Positions 14,108-22,741 of a DNA stretch of 64,000 bases are shown here, piece after piece. The stretch is from Streptococcus pyogenes (GTDB lineage: Bacteria; Bacillota; Bacilli; Lactobacillales; Streptococcaceae): the NCBI RefSeq assembly GCF_002055535.1, contig NZ_LN831034.1, forward strand, positions 558,001 to 622,000. Reading direction: 5' to 3'. Position numbers and translations under genes: made by a program. Each line of letters begins with the position of its first letter. The stretch's first letter is position 1. The notes beneath the pieces were generated by a model that had not been told where the DNA came from, made no database searches, and was given only the letters and a program-made list of their open reading frames with translations.

Positions 14108-15655
14108 ATGAAAAAGAAAATTCTTTTAATGATGAGTTTAATCAGTGTCTTTTTTGCTTGGCAACTTACTCAGGCAAAACAAGTCTTAGCAGAGGGTAAA
14201 GTGAAGGTGGTGACAACTTTCTATCCTGTTTATGAATTTACAAAAGGGGTTATTGGTAATGATGGCGATGTTTTCATGCTTATGAAAGCAGGAACGGAAC
14301 CTCATGATTTTGAGCCTTCTACAAAAGACATTAAAAAAATCCAAGATGCAGATGCATTTGTTTATATGGATGACAATATGGAAACTTGGGTTTCTGATGT
14401 GAAAAAATCATTGACATCTAAAAAAGTGACCATCGTCAAGGGAACTGGTAACATGCTCTTGGTAGCAGGAGCTGGACATGACCATCACCATGAGGATGCT
14501 GACAAAAAGCATGAGCATAATAAACATAGCGAAGAAGGACACAACCATGCTTTTGACCCACACGTGTGGTTGTCACCATACCGTAGCATTACAGTCGTTG
14601 AAAATATTCGCGACAGTCTTTCAAAAGCTTACCCAGAAAAAGCAGAGAACTTCAAAGCCAATGCCGCTACTTATATTGAAAAATTAAAAGAGCTTGACAA
14701 AGACTATACGGCAGCACTTTCAGATGCTAAGCAAAAGAGCTTTGTGACACAACACGCAGCTTTTGGTTATATGGCACTTGACTATGGCTTGAACCAAATT
14801 TCTATTAATGGTGTCACACCAGATGCAGAACCATCAGCAAAACGTATTGCTACTTTGTCAAAATACGTTAAAAAATATGGCATCAAATACATTTATTTTG
14901 AGGAAAATGCGTCAAGTAAAGTCGCAAAAACCCTAGCTAAAGAAGCAGGAGTTAAAGCGGCTGTGCTTAGTCCGCTTGAAGGTTTGACTGAAAAAGAGAT
15001 GAAAGCTGGCCAAGATTACTTTACGGTCATGCGTAAAAACCTTGAAACCTTACGCTTAACCACTGATGTGGCTGGTAAAGAAATTCTTCCAGAAAAAGAC
15101 ACGACTAAGACAGTTTACAATGGTTATTTCAAAGACAAAGAAGTCAAAGATCGTCAATTATCTGACTGGTCAGGTAGCTGGCAATCTGTTTACCCCTATC
15201 TACAAGATGGTACTTTAGACCAAGTTTGGGACTACAAGGCTAAAAAATCTAAAGGTAAAATGACAGCAGCCGAGTACAAAGATTACTACACTACTGGTTA
15301 TAAAACTGACGTGGAACAAATCAAAATCAATGGTAAGAAAAAGACCATGACCTTTGTTCGTAATGGTGAAAAGAAAACCTTCACTTACACATACGCCGGC
15401 AAAGAAATCTTGACCTATCCAAAAGGAAATCGCGGGGTTCGTTTCATGTTTGAAGCTAAAGAAGCAGATGCTGGCGAATTCAAATACGTTCAATTCAGTG
15501 ACCATGCCATTGCTCCTGAAAAAGCAAAGCATTTCCACCTGTACTGGGGTGGTGACAGCCAAGAAAAATTACATAAAGAGTTAGAACATTGGCCAACTTA
15601 CTACGGTTCAGACTTATCTGGTCGTGAAATCGCCCAAGAAATCAATGCTCATTAA
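14108..15655 (+). CDS. adcA: Zinc-binding receptor AdcA with ZinT domain
   Basis: A 515-residue extracellular zinc receptor of the Adc ABC importer. Residues 1-29 form a signal peptide, ~30-310 the ZnuA-like cluster A-I solute-binding fold, and ~335-515 a ZinT domain (L-S-D-W-S-G-S-W-Q-S-V-Y at its start). A His-rich loop (D-H-H-H-E-D-A-D-K-K-H-E-H, residues ~124-146) is typical of zinc receptors. The signal peptide lacks a lipobox cysteine, so unlike many AdcA proteins this one should be secreted or retained by other means. It is monocistronic under AdcR boxes, and the permease and ATPase genes lie elsewhere. Confidence 0.95.
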   Translation: MKKKILLMMSLISVFFAWQLTQAKQVLAEGKVKVVTTFYPVYEFTKGVIGNDGDVFMLMKAGTEPHDFEPSTKDIKKIQDADAFVYMDDNMETWVSDVKKSLTSKKVTIVKGTGNMLLVAGAGHDHHHEDADKKHEHNKHSEEGHNHAFDPHVWLSPYRSITVVENIRDSLSKAYPEKAENFKANAATYIEKLKELDKDYTAALSDAKQKSFVTQHAAFGYMALDYGLNQISINGVTPDAEPSAKRIATLSKYVKKYGIKYIYFEENASSKVAKTLAKEAGVKAAVLSPLEGLTEKEMKAGQDYFTVMRKNLETLRLTTDVAGKEILPEKDTTKTVYNGYFKDKEVKDRQLSDWSGSWQSVYPYLQDGTLDQVWDYKAKKSKGKMTAAEYKDYYTTGYKTDVEQIKINGKKKTMTFVRNGEKKTFTYTYAGKEILTYPKGNRGVRFMFEAKEADAGEFKYVQFSDHAIAPEKAKHFHLYWGGDSQEKLHKELEHWPTYYGSDLSGREIAQEINAH

Positions 15656-15667
15656 TCTTAACTCACT

Positions 15668-15702
15668 AAGCAAATCTTCTTTTAAGGAGGTTTGCTTTTT
15701 CT
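15668..15702 (+). terminator. Terminator of adcA
   Basis: AAGCAAA pairs with TTTGCTT (inner C-T-T-C/G-G-A-G pairs), followed by a T run. It lies 13 bases after the stop. Confidence 0.8.
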
Positions 15703-15740
15703 TTGTGGAGTAAAAAAATTTAATAATTCTCAACATTAAT

Positions 15741-15784
15741 TTGACGGACACTTATGATTATAATATACTTTAAGTGGTTATAAC
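15741..15784 (+). promoter_or_regulatory. Promoter and operator candidate of the gntR-agaS operon
   Basis: TTGACG (15741-15746), 17 bases, TATACT (15764-15769). The palindrome GTTATAAC (15777-15784) lies at the transcription start, where a GntR/UTRA protein could autoregulate. The regulator assignment is inferred. Confidence 0.65.
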
Positions 15785-15802
15785 AAGTTAGAGGTGAATA
15801 AG

Positions 15803-16525
15803 ATGCCAAAAGAACAACCACTCTATCTACAGATTGTTGATGACTTGGAAGTGAAAATCAAAAAAAGCATGACAGAAAACGATAAGTTGTTGTCAGAACG
15901 AGAATTAAGTGACCTTTACGGTGTTAGTCGTATCACGATTAGACTGACTCTTAAGGAATTGGAATTACGAGACTTAATTTATAAAAAGCAGGGCAAGGGG
16001 ACTTATGTTTCAGGAATCAAAGAACCTGCCACTGATTTATCAAGTACTTACAGCTTTACAGAGCAGATGAAAAAAATGGGGAAAACTCCTAAAACAGAGA
16101 TTCTTTCTTTTGAACAGTATCAGGTAACACCTTACTTGTCTGGTCTCTTAGAGCTTGATCCCGATACAGAAGTTTTTGAATTAGAACGCCTAAGGATTGC
16201 AGATGATATGCCCTTGATGTTTGAACGATCCTATATTCCTGCTCAGCCTTTTCAGGGGTTAAGCATTGCGGACTTAAAGCGTAAAGCTTTGTACGATATC
16301 TTTGCAAAGGACTATCAAGAAACAATCCGTCTTGCAGAAGAAGAGTTTTATGCCAGCATTGCCTTGGACTATGAAGCAGGTCTCTTAGGCATTAAAAAGG
16401 GAGATCCTGTCTTACATATTATTCGTAAAACTTATAATGATAAAAATATCTTAATTGAATTGACTTTCAGCATTGCAAGGGCGGATCAGTTTAGGTACCG
16501 GGTGCAACATCACCCTAATGGTTAA
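15803..16525 (+). CDS. GntR/HutC-type regulator with UTRA ligand domain
   Basis: A 240-residue repressor. The N-terminal winged helix (residues ~6-70) contains L-L-S-E-R-E-L-S-D-L-Y-G-V-S-R-I-T and K-K-Q-G-K-G-T-Y-V-S. The UTRA sensor follows (~90-235). ATG 15803 is chosen because GAGG (15791-15794) lies eight bases before it, while an upstream in-frame GTG (15794) overlaps that site. It is followed 18 bases later by agaS, so the ligand is likely an amino-sugar phosphate from N-acetylgalactosamine or N-acetylglucosamine use, as for AgaR/DasR-type members. Confidence 0.85.
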   Translation: MPKEQPLYLQIVDDLEVKIKKSMTENDKLLSERELSDLYGVSRITIRLTLKELELRDLIYKKQGKGTYVSGIKEPATDLSSTYSFTEQMKKMGKTPKTEILSFEQYQVTPYLSGLLELDPDTEVFELERLRIADDMPLMFERSYIPAQPFQGLSIADLKRKALYDIFAKDYQETIRLAEEEFYASIALDYEAGLLGIKKGDPVLHIIRKTYNDKNILIELTFSIARADQFRYRVQHHPNG

Positions 16526-16543
16526 GGAATTGGAGGTTAGGAC

Positions 16544-17743
16544 ATGTTTACAAAAACGCAGGAAGCTTTGGAGGCTCTTGGTGCAGCTATCACTACCAAG
16601 GAAATTAAACAAGAACCCCGTTTATGGCAAGAAACCATGACGTTTTTTGAAGAAACAAGAGATTCTCTGGATTCTTTTTTAAAGAGAGTTTGTAACAGCG
16701 CTAACAGAAATAACGTTCATGTCATCTTTACAGGTGCGGGTACATCTGAGTACATCGGTAATACCATTTGCCCTTACTTGAAGAAGGTGGGGAATCGGCA
16801 GCGCTATCTCTTTGAGAGCGTTGCTTCAACCGATTTGGTTGCGGCGCCAGATTATTATCTTGTTGAGGAAGAGACGGTACTATTAGTCTCCTTTGCTAGG
16901 AGTGGTAATAGTCCAGAAAGTGTAGCGGCTGTTAACCTGGTCAATCAACTAGTGCCAAATAGTTATCATTTAACCATTACCTGCGCCAAAGATGGAGAAC
17001 TGGCGAAAAAAGCACAGCAAGATGAGCGTTCTTACCTTTATTTGATGCCTGAAGACGCTAATGATGCTGGTTTTGCCATGACTGGTAGTTTTACCTGTAT
17101 GATGCTAGCGGCTCTTTTGATTTTTGATGATGCTAACAGTATAGCTCAGAAAGAAGCTTATGTGACTGATATGATTCTTGCTGGGCAAGCTGTTATTGAC
17201 CAAGAAAGACGGCTACAAGAGCTAGCTGATTTAGGATTTGAACGTTTAGTTTATCTAGGTTCTGCTGGTTTAGCCAAGTTAACCCAAGAAGCTCAATTAA
17301 AAATGTTAGAATTGACAGCTGGACAAGTTGCGACCCTCTACGAGTCCTCTATGGGCTTTAGGCATGGTCCGAAATCTTTTATTAATGACCGTACCTTAGT
17401 CATTGGATTTGTCAATAATGATGCTTACGTCAGACAGTACGATTTGGACATGTTAGAGGAAATCCAAGCAGATGGCATTGCCCTTAAAATCTTGGCTCTA
17501 TTGCAAGGAGGGGATATCAACTTTTCAGAGGACCAATTTCGACTAGACACCCGTCACTTATTGCCAGACGCTTACTTAGCTTTTCCCATGATTTTAGTCG
17601 CGCAGACCTTGGCCCTCTTAACGGCCGTTACATTAGGAAATTCCCCTGACACCCCATCTGCGACAGGAACGGTTAATCGTGTGGTCAAAGGAGTAACGAT
17701 TCACCCTTACCCGACTAGTAGTCGTCAATGCAACAAAGCTTAA
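16544..17743 (+). CDS. agaS: SIS-domain sugar isomerase/deaminase AgaS
   Basis: A 399-residue protein with two SIS (sugar isomerase) domains: G-A-G-T-S-E-Y-I-G (~64-72) and S-F-A-R-S-G-N-S-P-E-S (~115-125) in the first, L-G-S-A-G-L-A-K-L-T in the second. This is the AgaS family, linked to galactosamine-6-phosphate deamination/isomerisation and long annotated as tagatose-6-phosphate ketose/aldose isomerase. A GGAGG site precedes ATG. It is operonic with the GntR regulator, and no PTS or aldolase genes are adjacent, so the pathway must be completed elsewhere. Confidence 0.88.
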   Translation: MFTKTQEALEALGAAITTKEIKQEPRLWQETMTFFEETRDSLDSFLKRVCNSANRNNVHVIFTGAGTSEYIGNTICPYLKKVGNRQRYLFESVASTDLVAAPDYYLVEEETVLLVSFARSGNSPESVAAVNLVNQLVPNSYHLTITCAKDGELAKKAQQDERSYLYLMPEDANDAGFAMTGSFTCMMLAALLIFDDANSIAQKEAYVTDMILAGQAVIDQERRLQELADLGFERLVYLGSAGLAKLTQEAQLKMLELTAGQVATLYESSMGFRHGPKSFINDRTLVIGFVNNDAYVRQYDLDMLEEIQADGIALKILALLQGGDINFSEDQFRLDTRHLLPDAYLAFPMILVAQTLALLTAVTLGNSPDTPSATGTVNRVVKGVTIHPYPTSSRQCNKA

Positions 17744-17796
17744 AGCTTTTGTGTAGAAGCCGTAAAACGAAATGATTTTGTGCTAGTAGGTCAAAA

Positions 17797-17828
17797 GAAA
17801 AACCCTCCTGATACAGGAAGGTTTTTTG
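17797..17828. terminator. Bidirectional terminator between agaS and rpmE2
   Basis: AACCCTCCTG pairs with CAGGAAGGTT (one mismatch) across an ATA loop. It has an A run on the left and a T run on the right and sits between convergent genes. Confidence 0.82.
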
Positions 17829-17839
17829 TATTGTCTTGC

Positions 17840-18100
17840 TTATTTTGCTGCGTTTGCGTCTTTGAGACCGTATTTTTTGTTGAAGCGGTCCACACGTCCA
17901 TCTGCTTGAGTGAACTTTTGACGTCCTGTGTAGAATGGGTGTGAATCTGATGAAATTTCCACACGGATAAGTGGGTAAGTTTCACCTTCAAACTCAACAG
18001 TTTCTTTAGAAGCTTTTGTTGAGCCGCTAAGGAACTGGTAACCTGTAGTTGTATCTAGGAAAACAACTGGACGATAATCTGGATGAATGTCTTTTCTCAT
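17840..18100 (-). CDS. rpmE2: Ribosomal protein L31, type B (cysteine-free)
   Basis: An 86-residue 50S subunit protein. M-R-K-D-I-H-P-D-Y at the start, [11 protein letters not shown] near residue 52 and R-V-D-R-F-N-K-K-Y are L31 signatures. The zinc-binding cysteines of type A L31 are absent, so it is the zinc-independent form. A GGAAT ribosome site precedes ATG 18100 and a good promoter lies at 18157-18185. It is monocistronic. Confidence 0.96.
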
Positions 18101-18156
18101 CTTAAAAAATTCCTTTCTGCCATGACACTTAATGCATCATAGTTATTAACCATTCT

Positions 18157-18185
18157 AGTGTAACAAAACTTGAATGACTTGACAA
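18157..18185 (-). promoter_or_regulatory. rpmE2 promoter
   Basis: Minus strand TTGTCA (18180-18185), 17-base spacer, TACACT (18157-18162) with TG one base upstream. No AdcR box is seen here. Confidence 0.7.
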
Positions 18186-18214
18186 GGCTTTTCTTTCCTT
18201 ATTTTTTAAAAATC

Positions 18215-19156
18215 CTAAATCTCTTGGCAAACAGCGATGAGTTCTCGGAAAATAGCTTGATTTTCTTCTAAATTAGCTGAGTTGGCTCCGCTAGCAAGGG
18301 GATGCCCCCCTCCACCGTGACGCTTAGCAATGCCATTAATAATCTTTTCTTTACTGCGCATACGCACACGGTAGTTGCCGTCAGTTAACTCAACAAAAAT
18401 AGCCCAAGCTTGAACGTTATCAATTTTACCAGGAGCACAGACAATGGCAGAGCTTTCTGCTAGGGTCACGTCAAAATGTTTTAAGGTTTCTTGGCTGACA
18501 AGGACATAAGCAGCCCCACTCTCATCAATTGTTAAATGCTCAAAGACGTAGCTTTGCAGCTTTGCTATTTTCAAAGGAAACGAATCCATTTGCCTTGAAA
18601 TCGCAGCAAAGTCGAACTCGAAATGTCTGAGTTGGCTAGCAATGGAAAGGGTTTTACTAGTGGTTGAGGCATAAAGAAATCGCCCTGTATCACCAACGAT
18701 ACCGGTGTATAAGAGCTTAGCAGCCTTGTCAGAGAGAGTAAGATTCTGACTAAAGGCAAAGTCTGCAATGATTTCACTTGCGCTAGAAGCGCTTGTGTCC
18801 ACATAATAGAAGTCACCATACACATCATCGTTGGGATGGTGATCAATCTTAATTAAGCACTTCCCCAGTGTGTAGCGCTCATCATCAATCCTTGGTCGAT
18901 TCGCTGTATCTGTAATGATGACCAAAGCCTCTTTATAGTCTTTGTCAGTCACCTGATCCATTTGGCTAATCCAAGCTAAACTAGGCTCATCAAAACCAGT
19001 CATCAAAACCTTTTTGTCTGGGAAATTTTGTGCAATAATTTCTTTCAAGCCGGCCTGACTACCAAGAGCATCAGGGTCAGGATTTTGATGGCGATGGATA
19101 ATAATAGTTTGGTGAGCTTTTATTTTATCTAAAATTGTTTCAAAAGTTGTTATCAT
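18215..19156 (-). CDS. DHH/DHHA1 phosphoesterase (NrnA-like)
   Basis: A 313-residue metal-dependent phosphoesterase. H-R-H-Q-N-P-D-P-D-A-L-G-S (residues ~21-33), D-T-A-N-R-P-R, I-K-I-D-H-H-P-N-D-D (the DHH motif, ~108-117) and the DHHA1 signature G-G-G-G-H-P-L-A-S-G-A near 280-290 are intact. Such proteins degrade nanoRNA, pAp or cyclic dinucleotide products such as pApA in the cytoplasm. Length and domain order match stand-alone NrnA/Pde2 homologues, with no membrane segment. The exact substrate cannot be told from sequence. Confidence 0.9.
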   Translation of the reverse strand: MITTFETILDKIKAHQTIIIHRHQNPDPDALGSQAGLKEIIAQNFPDKKVLMTGFDEPSLAWISQMDQVTDKDYKEALVIITDTANRPRIDDERYTLGKCLIKIDHHPNDDVYGDFYYVDTSASSASEIIADFAFSQNLTLSDKAAKLLYTGIVGDTGRFLYASTTSKTLSIASQLRHFEFDFAAISRQMDSFPLKIAKLQSYVFEHLTIDESGAAYVLVSQETLKHFDVTLAESSAIVCAPGKIDNVQAWAIFVELTDGNYRVRMRSKEKIINGIAKRHGGGGHPLASGANSANLEENQAIFRELIAVCQEI

Positions 19157-19549
19157 GCTTTAATCTTTCTTTTTCAAAAAGAGGAAAATAACCGTTTAAC
19201 ATAGTCTTCAAAAAACGGTTTGTGTCATAGGGAGGTGTGCGTTATGTTAAGTGGCTAATGCTAGAATTTTTTAAGATTGTCAAAGACCATAAATTGACAT
19301 TTTATCTGAAAATCATATCCTATTTTATTATAGCATAAAAGTAAGCTCTAGATAATGGTAAATTAATCTAGGAAGAAAAGAGGTTAGTTATCAGTTATGA
19401 TACTATCAAAGCTAGTCTTGCAAATGCAAGTGAAAAAATAGTTTTTAAGTGTTTTAAGCAATCATATCAACCTTCTCGTTAAACAATTAGTGCTTTTCCT
19501 AAAAAAGTGTGCTAAAATAAACATAGTTTAGTAATTTTGGGAGGAATTT
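19157..19549. other. Intergenic region between divergent DHH gene and flavodoxin
   Basis: Minus strand TG-C-TATAAT with -10 at 19327-19332 is the likely DHH promoter, giving a leader of about 160 bases. On the plus strand TG-C-TAAAAT (about 19508-19517) precedes the flavodoxin. No further ORF or RNA family is recognised. Confidence 0.5.
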
Positions 19550-19999
19550 ATGGCATTAGCAAAAATCGTTTATGCCAGCATGACGGGAAATACTGAAGAA
19601 ATCGCTGATATCGTTGCAAATAAATTGCAAGAATTGGGCCATGATGTTGACATTGATGAGTGCACAACAGTTGACGCTTCAGAGTTTGAGAATGCTGATA
19701 TCGCTGTCGTTGCGACTTATACTTATGGTGATGGTGACTTACCAGATGAAATCGTTGATTTTTACGAAGATTTACAAGATTTAGATTTAGAAGGTAAAAT
19801 CTATGGCGTTGTCGGCTCTGGTGACACTTTTTATGACTATTTTTGCAAATCTGTTGATGACTTTTCAGAGCAATTTGCGCTTACTGGTGCCATCAAAGGT
19901 GCAGAGCCTGTCAAAGTAGACTTGGCAGCAGAAGATGAAGACATCGATCGTTTAGAGGCCTTTGCAGAGCAACTCTCACAGGCTGTTAATAATCTATAA
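19550..19999 (+). CDS. Flavodoxin
   Basis: A 149-residue acidic flavodoxin, a soluble FMN electron carrier. The phosphate loop A-S-M-T-G-N-T-E-E-I (residues ~10-19) is the family signature, and T-Y-T-Y-G-D-G-D-L-P and G-S-G-D-T-F-Y-D-Y-F flank the isoalloxazine site. Length is that of a short-chain flavodoxin. It is monocistronic with a GGGAGG ribosome site. The redox partner is not encoded nearby. Confidence 0.94.
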   Translation: MALAKIVYASMTGNTEEIADIVANKLQELGHDVDIDECTTVDASEFENADIAVVATYTYGDGDLPDEIVDFYEDLQDLDLEGKIYGVVGSGDTFYDYFCKSVDDFSEQFALTGAIKGAEPVKVDLAAEDEDIDRLEAFAEQLSQAVNNL

Positions 20000-20010
20000 A
20001 ACTATTTAGT

Positions 20011-20041
20011 AAAAATGTCAGGGACTTCCTTGGCATTTTTA
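20011..20041 (+). terminator. Terminator of the flavodoxin gene
   Basis: AAAAATGTCAGG pairs imperfectly with CCTTGGCATTTTT around a short loop, ending in T residues. Confidence 0.75.
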
Positions 20042-20174
20042 GATTTTTAACCTAAAATAAAGGGAATGTCACTTCAGGGTAGGAATTGAAAAAAACAATC
20101 AGCTTCACCTTGCTTCTGATCCTCTTATTAACTATAATAAAAAGATAATCTAATACATCTAGAAAAGGAAAGTT

Positions 20175-20459
20175 ATGCGTTTAGAAAAGATACGACAAGA
20201 AATCAATGGTATTGATCACCACTTGGTTGCCTTATTAGAAAAGCGGATGGCACTTGTAGAGCAAGTAACAGCTTATAAACTAGCCAATCACTTGCCTGTC
20301 TTAGATCAGGCGAGGGAAAATCAGATCCTAGATAGGGTTTCTTATCTCGTTAAAGACCAAGCATTTGAGCCAGCTATCCATGAGACGTTTAAAACCATTA
20401 TGTCTCTTTCACGGCAGTATCAAACGCAACACTTAACAGGTGGTGACATTAATGATTAA
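20175..20459 (+). CDS. Chorismate mutase, AroQ type
   Basis: A 94-residue all-helical enzyme converting chorismate to prephenate for Phe and Tyr synthesis. L-E-K-I-R-Q-E-I-N-G-I-D at the start, L-L-E-K-R-M-A-L-V-E-Q-V-T-A-Y-K (~19-34) and R-E-N-Q-I-L-D-R (~47-54) hold the conserved Arg, Lys and Glu of the AroQ active site. It is stand-alone, without a fused dehydratase or dehydrogenase. AAAGGAAAG precedes ATG, and the gene overlaps the ClC gene by eight bases. Confidence 0.9.
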   Translation: MRLEKIRQEINGIDHHLVALLEKRMALVEQVTAYKLANHLPVLDQARENQILDRVSYLVKDQAFEPAIHETFKTIMSLSRQYQTQHLTGGDIND

Positions 20460-21714
20460 ATCAATTGCAACACTGCCTAAACCTTCCTTGAAAGAAGTGT
20501 TAGGACTAGTAGGATTAGCACTTCCCATAGGGGGCGCGGTTGGAGTGGTTGATGTTATTTTTGGCAAAGGGCTTTTGTTTCTTTCCGAATATCGCGATCA
20601 CCACCTTTTCTTGCTTCTTCCATTTCTTGCCCTAGCAGGCCTTGTTATCGTTTTTCTTTACGATAAGTTAGGCAAAGAGGTTCGTCAAGGGATGGGATTG
20701 GTTTTTCAGGTAGGGCATGGTCAAAAAAATCAGATTCCTCCTATTCTCATTCCTCTTATTTTGTTCTCAACTTGGGTAACCCACTTATTTGGAGCGAGTG
20801 CGGGTAGAGAAGGGGTAGCCGTTCAAATAGGAGCTACTATCTCTCATTATTGTCGGAGATTTGTGACTAGTCAAGAAGCCGCACGACATCTTTTGATTAT
20901 GGGGATGGCAGCCGGTTTTGCAGGGCTTTTTCAAACGCCAATTGCTGCTGTCGTATTTGCCCTCGAGGTTTTATTAGTAGGAACGCTTCGTTATTCCGCT
21001 TTATTGCCTTCCTTAGTTGCTGCTTACGTGGCTTCTTGGACTTCCCATGCCTTGGGATTAGAGAAATTTACGATTGTTCTTGAAGAAACATTGACCATAA
21101 CTCCCTTAACATTGGTTAAATTAATTGGGTTAGGCCTTATTTTTGGTCTGGTGGGAAATAGTTTTGCCTATTTACTTGGCTGGTTTAAACCTTACCTCAG
21201 TCAAAAGCTACCAAATCCTTATTTCCGGATTGCTTTTATCGGTGCTTTGTTATCTATCTGTCTGATGATTGGTCACGTCGGAAGATATAGTGGTCTAGGA
21301 ACCAATTTGATTGCGGCAGCTTTTTCTGGCCAAACTATCCTAACTTACGACTGGCTTTTAAAAATGATCGTGACGGTGATTAGCTTATCTGCAGGCTTTC
21401 AAGGTGGTGAAGTGACGCCTCTATTTGCTATTGGAGCTTCTTTAGGCATCGTTTTGGCCCCTTACTTAGGTCTTCCTGTACTGTTGGTTGCTGCACTTGG
21501 TTACACCACGGTATTTGGAAGTGCAACAAATACCTTTTGGGCCCCTATCTTTATTGGGATAGAGGTCTTTGGTCCAGAGAATGCCCTAGCATATTTTGTC
21601 ACCTCGGCTGCAGCCTATATGGTTAGTCACAGACATTCCATTTACAGTTATCAAAAAGTAGTCATGATCAATTTAAAAGACATGACGGTAAATCAGATGG
21701 ATTTAAAAAAATAG
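20452..21714 (+). CDS. ClC-family anion transporter, probably fluoride-type (CLC-F)
   Basis: A 420-residue membrane protein with about ten helices. G-R-E-G-V-A-V-Q (residues ~118-125) is the gating-Glu motif and G-G-E-V-T-P (~319-324) matches the third ClC filter motif. The first filter motif reads Q-G-M-G-L-V instead of the canonical G-S-G-I-P, i.e. Met replaces the anion-coordinating Ser, a change seen in fluoride/proton antiporters. ATG 20452 is chosen over the GTG at 20440 because it sits after the AGGTGG site. No fluoride riboswitch was noticed upstream. Chloride transport cannot be excluded. Confidence 0.85.
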   Translation: MIKSIATLPKPSLKEVLGLVGLALPIGGAVGVVDVIFGKGLLFLSEYRDHHLFLLLPFLALAGLVIVFLYDKLGKEVRQGMGLVFQVGHGQKNQIPPILIPLILFSTWVTHLFGASAGREGVAVQIGATISHYCRRFVTSQEAARHLLIMGMAAGFAGLFQTPIAAVVFALEVLLVGTLRYSALLPSLVAAYVASWTSHALGLEKFTIVLEETLTITPLTLVKLIGLGLIFGLVGNSFAYLLGWFKPYLSQKLPNPYFRIAFIGALLSICLMIGHVGRYSGLGTNLIAAAFSGQTILTYDWLLKMIVTVISLSAGFQGGEVTPLFAIGASLGIVLAPYLGLPVLLVAALGYTTVFGSATNTFWAPIFIGIEVFGPENALAYFVTSAAAYMVSHRHSIYSYQKVVMINLKDMTVNQMDLKK

Positions 21715-21750
21715 CTTTACAATAAAGAAGCTTTTTGTTAGAATAAATCT

Positions 21751-21828
21751 CGTGTGTAATGGACACACGAAAATTACGGCTAATCCGCTAAGACAAGTAC
21801 TTAAGATTAGTAAGATAGGAGAATAAAA
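21751..21828 (+). promoter_or_regulatory. Ribosomal protein L19 leader
   Basis: A hairpin CGTGTGT/ACACACG (21751-21757 and 21763-21769, loop AATGG) and a downstream segment run up to AGGAG before rplS. Position and short stem agree with the L19 leader family of Firmicutes, thought to give autogenous control. Identified by eye only. Confidence 0.55.
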
Positions 21829-22176
21829 ATGAATCCATTAATCCAAAGTTTGACAGAAGGTCAACTTCGCTCTGATATCCCTAACTTCCGTCCTGGTGAC
21901 ACTGTTCGCGTTCACGCAAAAGTTGTCGAAGGAACTCGCGAACGTATCCAGATCTTTGAAGGTGTTGTTATTTCACGTAAAGGTCAAGGGATCTCAGAAA
22001 TGTACACTGTTCGTAAAATCTCAGGTGGTATCGGGGTAGAGCGTACATTCCCAATCCACACACCACGTGTTGACAAAATCGAAGTTATCCGCCACGGTAA
22101 AGTCCGTCGTGCGAAACTTTACTACTTGCGTGCATTACAAGGTAAAGCAGCTCGTATCAAAGAAATTCGTCGTTAG
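21829..22176 (+). CDS. rplS: Ribosomal protein L19
   Basis: A 115-residue 50S protein. It has [12 protein letters not shown] near the start, [27 protein letters not shown] and R-R-A-K-L-Y-Y-L-R at the C-terminal part. These are essentially invariant L19 motifs. ATG follows AGGAG, and the gene stands alone with its own leader and terminator. Confidence 0.98.
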   Translation: MNPLIQSLTEGQLRSDIPNFRPGDTVRVHAKVVEGTRERIQIFEGVVISRKGQGISEMYTVRKISGGIGVERTFPIHTPRVDKIEVIRHGKVRRAKLYYLRALQGKAARIKEIRR

Positions 22177-22204
22177 TTTGAACCGAAACGTAACGTAATA
22201 GAAT

Positions 22205-22231
22205 AAAAAGACTAGAGTCTCTAGTCTTTTT
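22205..22231. terminator. Terminator of rplS
   Basis: AAAAAGACTAGA (22205-22216), loop GTC, TCTAGTCTTTTT (22220-22231). A perfect 12-base stem that works in either direction. Confidence 0.9.
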
Positions 22232-22422
22232 ATGTCGTCGTGACAATGTGACAATTGGTGATTAACGCTATGCTTGTAGGACACTTTGAAAGTTCCTTAG
22301 CAGTTATAATTAGTATATTGTAATAACAAAATGAAGCAAAATAAACTTTCAGTTATCTGATATTTCATCTTGCATTACCTTATTTTCTAGGTTAAAATAG
22401 AAGACAAGGTGAGTATAAGATA

Positions 22423-22494
22423 GACCCCTTAGTTCAATGGATATAACAACTCCCTCCTAAGGAGTAGTTGCTGGTTCGATTCCGGCAGGGGTCA
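22423..22494 (+). tRNA. tRNA-Arg (anticodon CCU)
   Basis: Acceptor GACCCCT (22423-22429) pairs with AGGGGTC (22487-22493), discriminator A22494, and no encoded CCA. The anticodon stem ACTCC/GGAGT (22449-22453/22461-22465) encloses CTCCTAA with anticodon CCT at 22456-22458. The T loop GGTTCGATTCC is intact. It decodes AGG. Its 3' half serves as the attachment site of the integrase remnant next door. Confidence 0.93.
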
Positions 22495-22741
22495 TTATTG
22501 TCACTGAAAAAGCCTTTACATCAAAGGCTTTTTGTTTTATTCCGGTTTTAAAAGGGTCAGTTTGTTTATTTATAATTTCTTTCATGTTTACAGTTGTGTG
22601 ACTGTAAATAGATAATGTTGTTTTTGGATCGCTGTGACCAACTCTATCCATTATCGCATTTAGCGGTATCCCTTTTTCTGCTAAAAATGATATATGCGAG
22701 TGTCTAAATAAGTGCGTGTGATAATCTCCGTAAATTTTCAA
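22457..22741 (-). pseudogene. Tyrosine recombinase (integrase), C-terminal remnant at tRNA-Arg
   Basis: 94 residues of a tyrosine recombinase catalytic domain. H-T-H-L-F-R-H (His and Arg of the R-H-R triad region), G-H-S-D-P-K-T-T-L and S-I-Y-S-H with the nucleophile Tyr. The N-terminal DNA-binding and core regions are missing, and only degenerate sequence lies beyond 22741. The reading frame runs into the tRNA gene on the opposite strand, so its last codons (P-A-G-I-E-P-A-T) are tRNA-derived, as is typical of integrases next to their attL/attR. It marks a lost integrative element. Confidence 0.85.

Noticed and set aside
16089..16325. Antisense ORF inside the GntR gene
   Set aside because: No ribosome site, and it overlaps a clear UTRA domain on the other strand.
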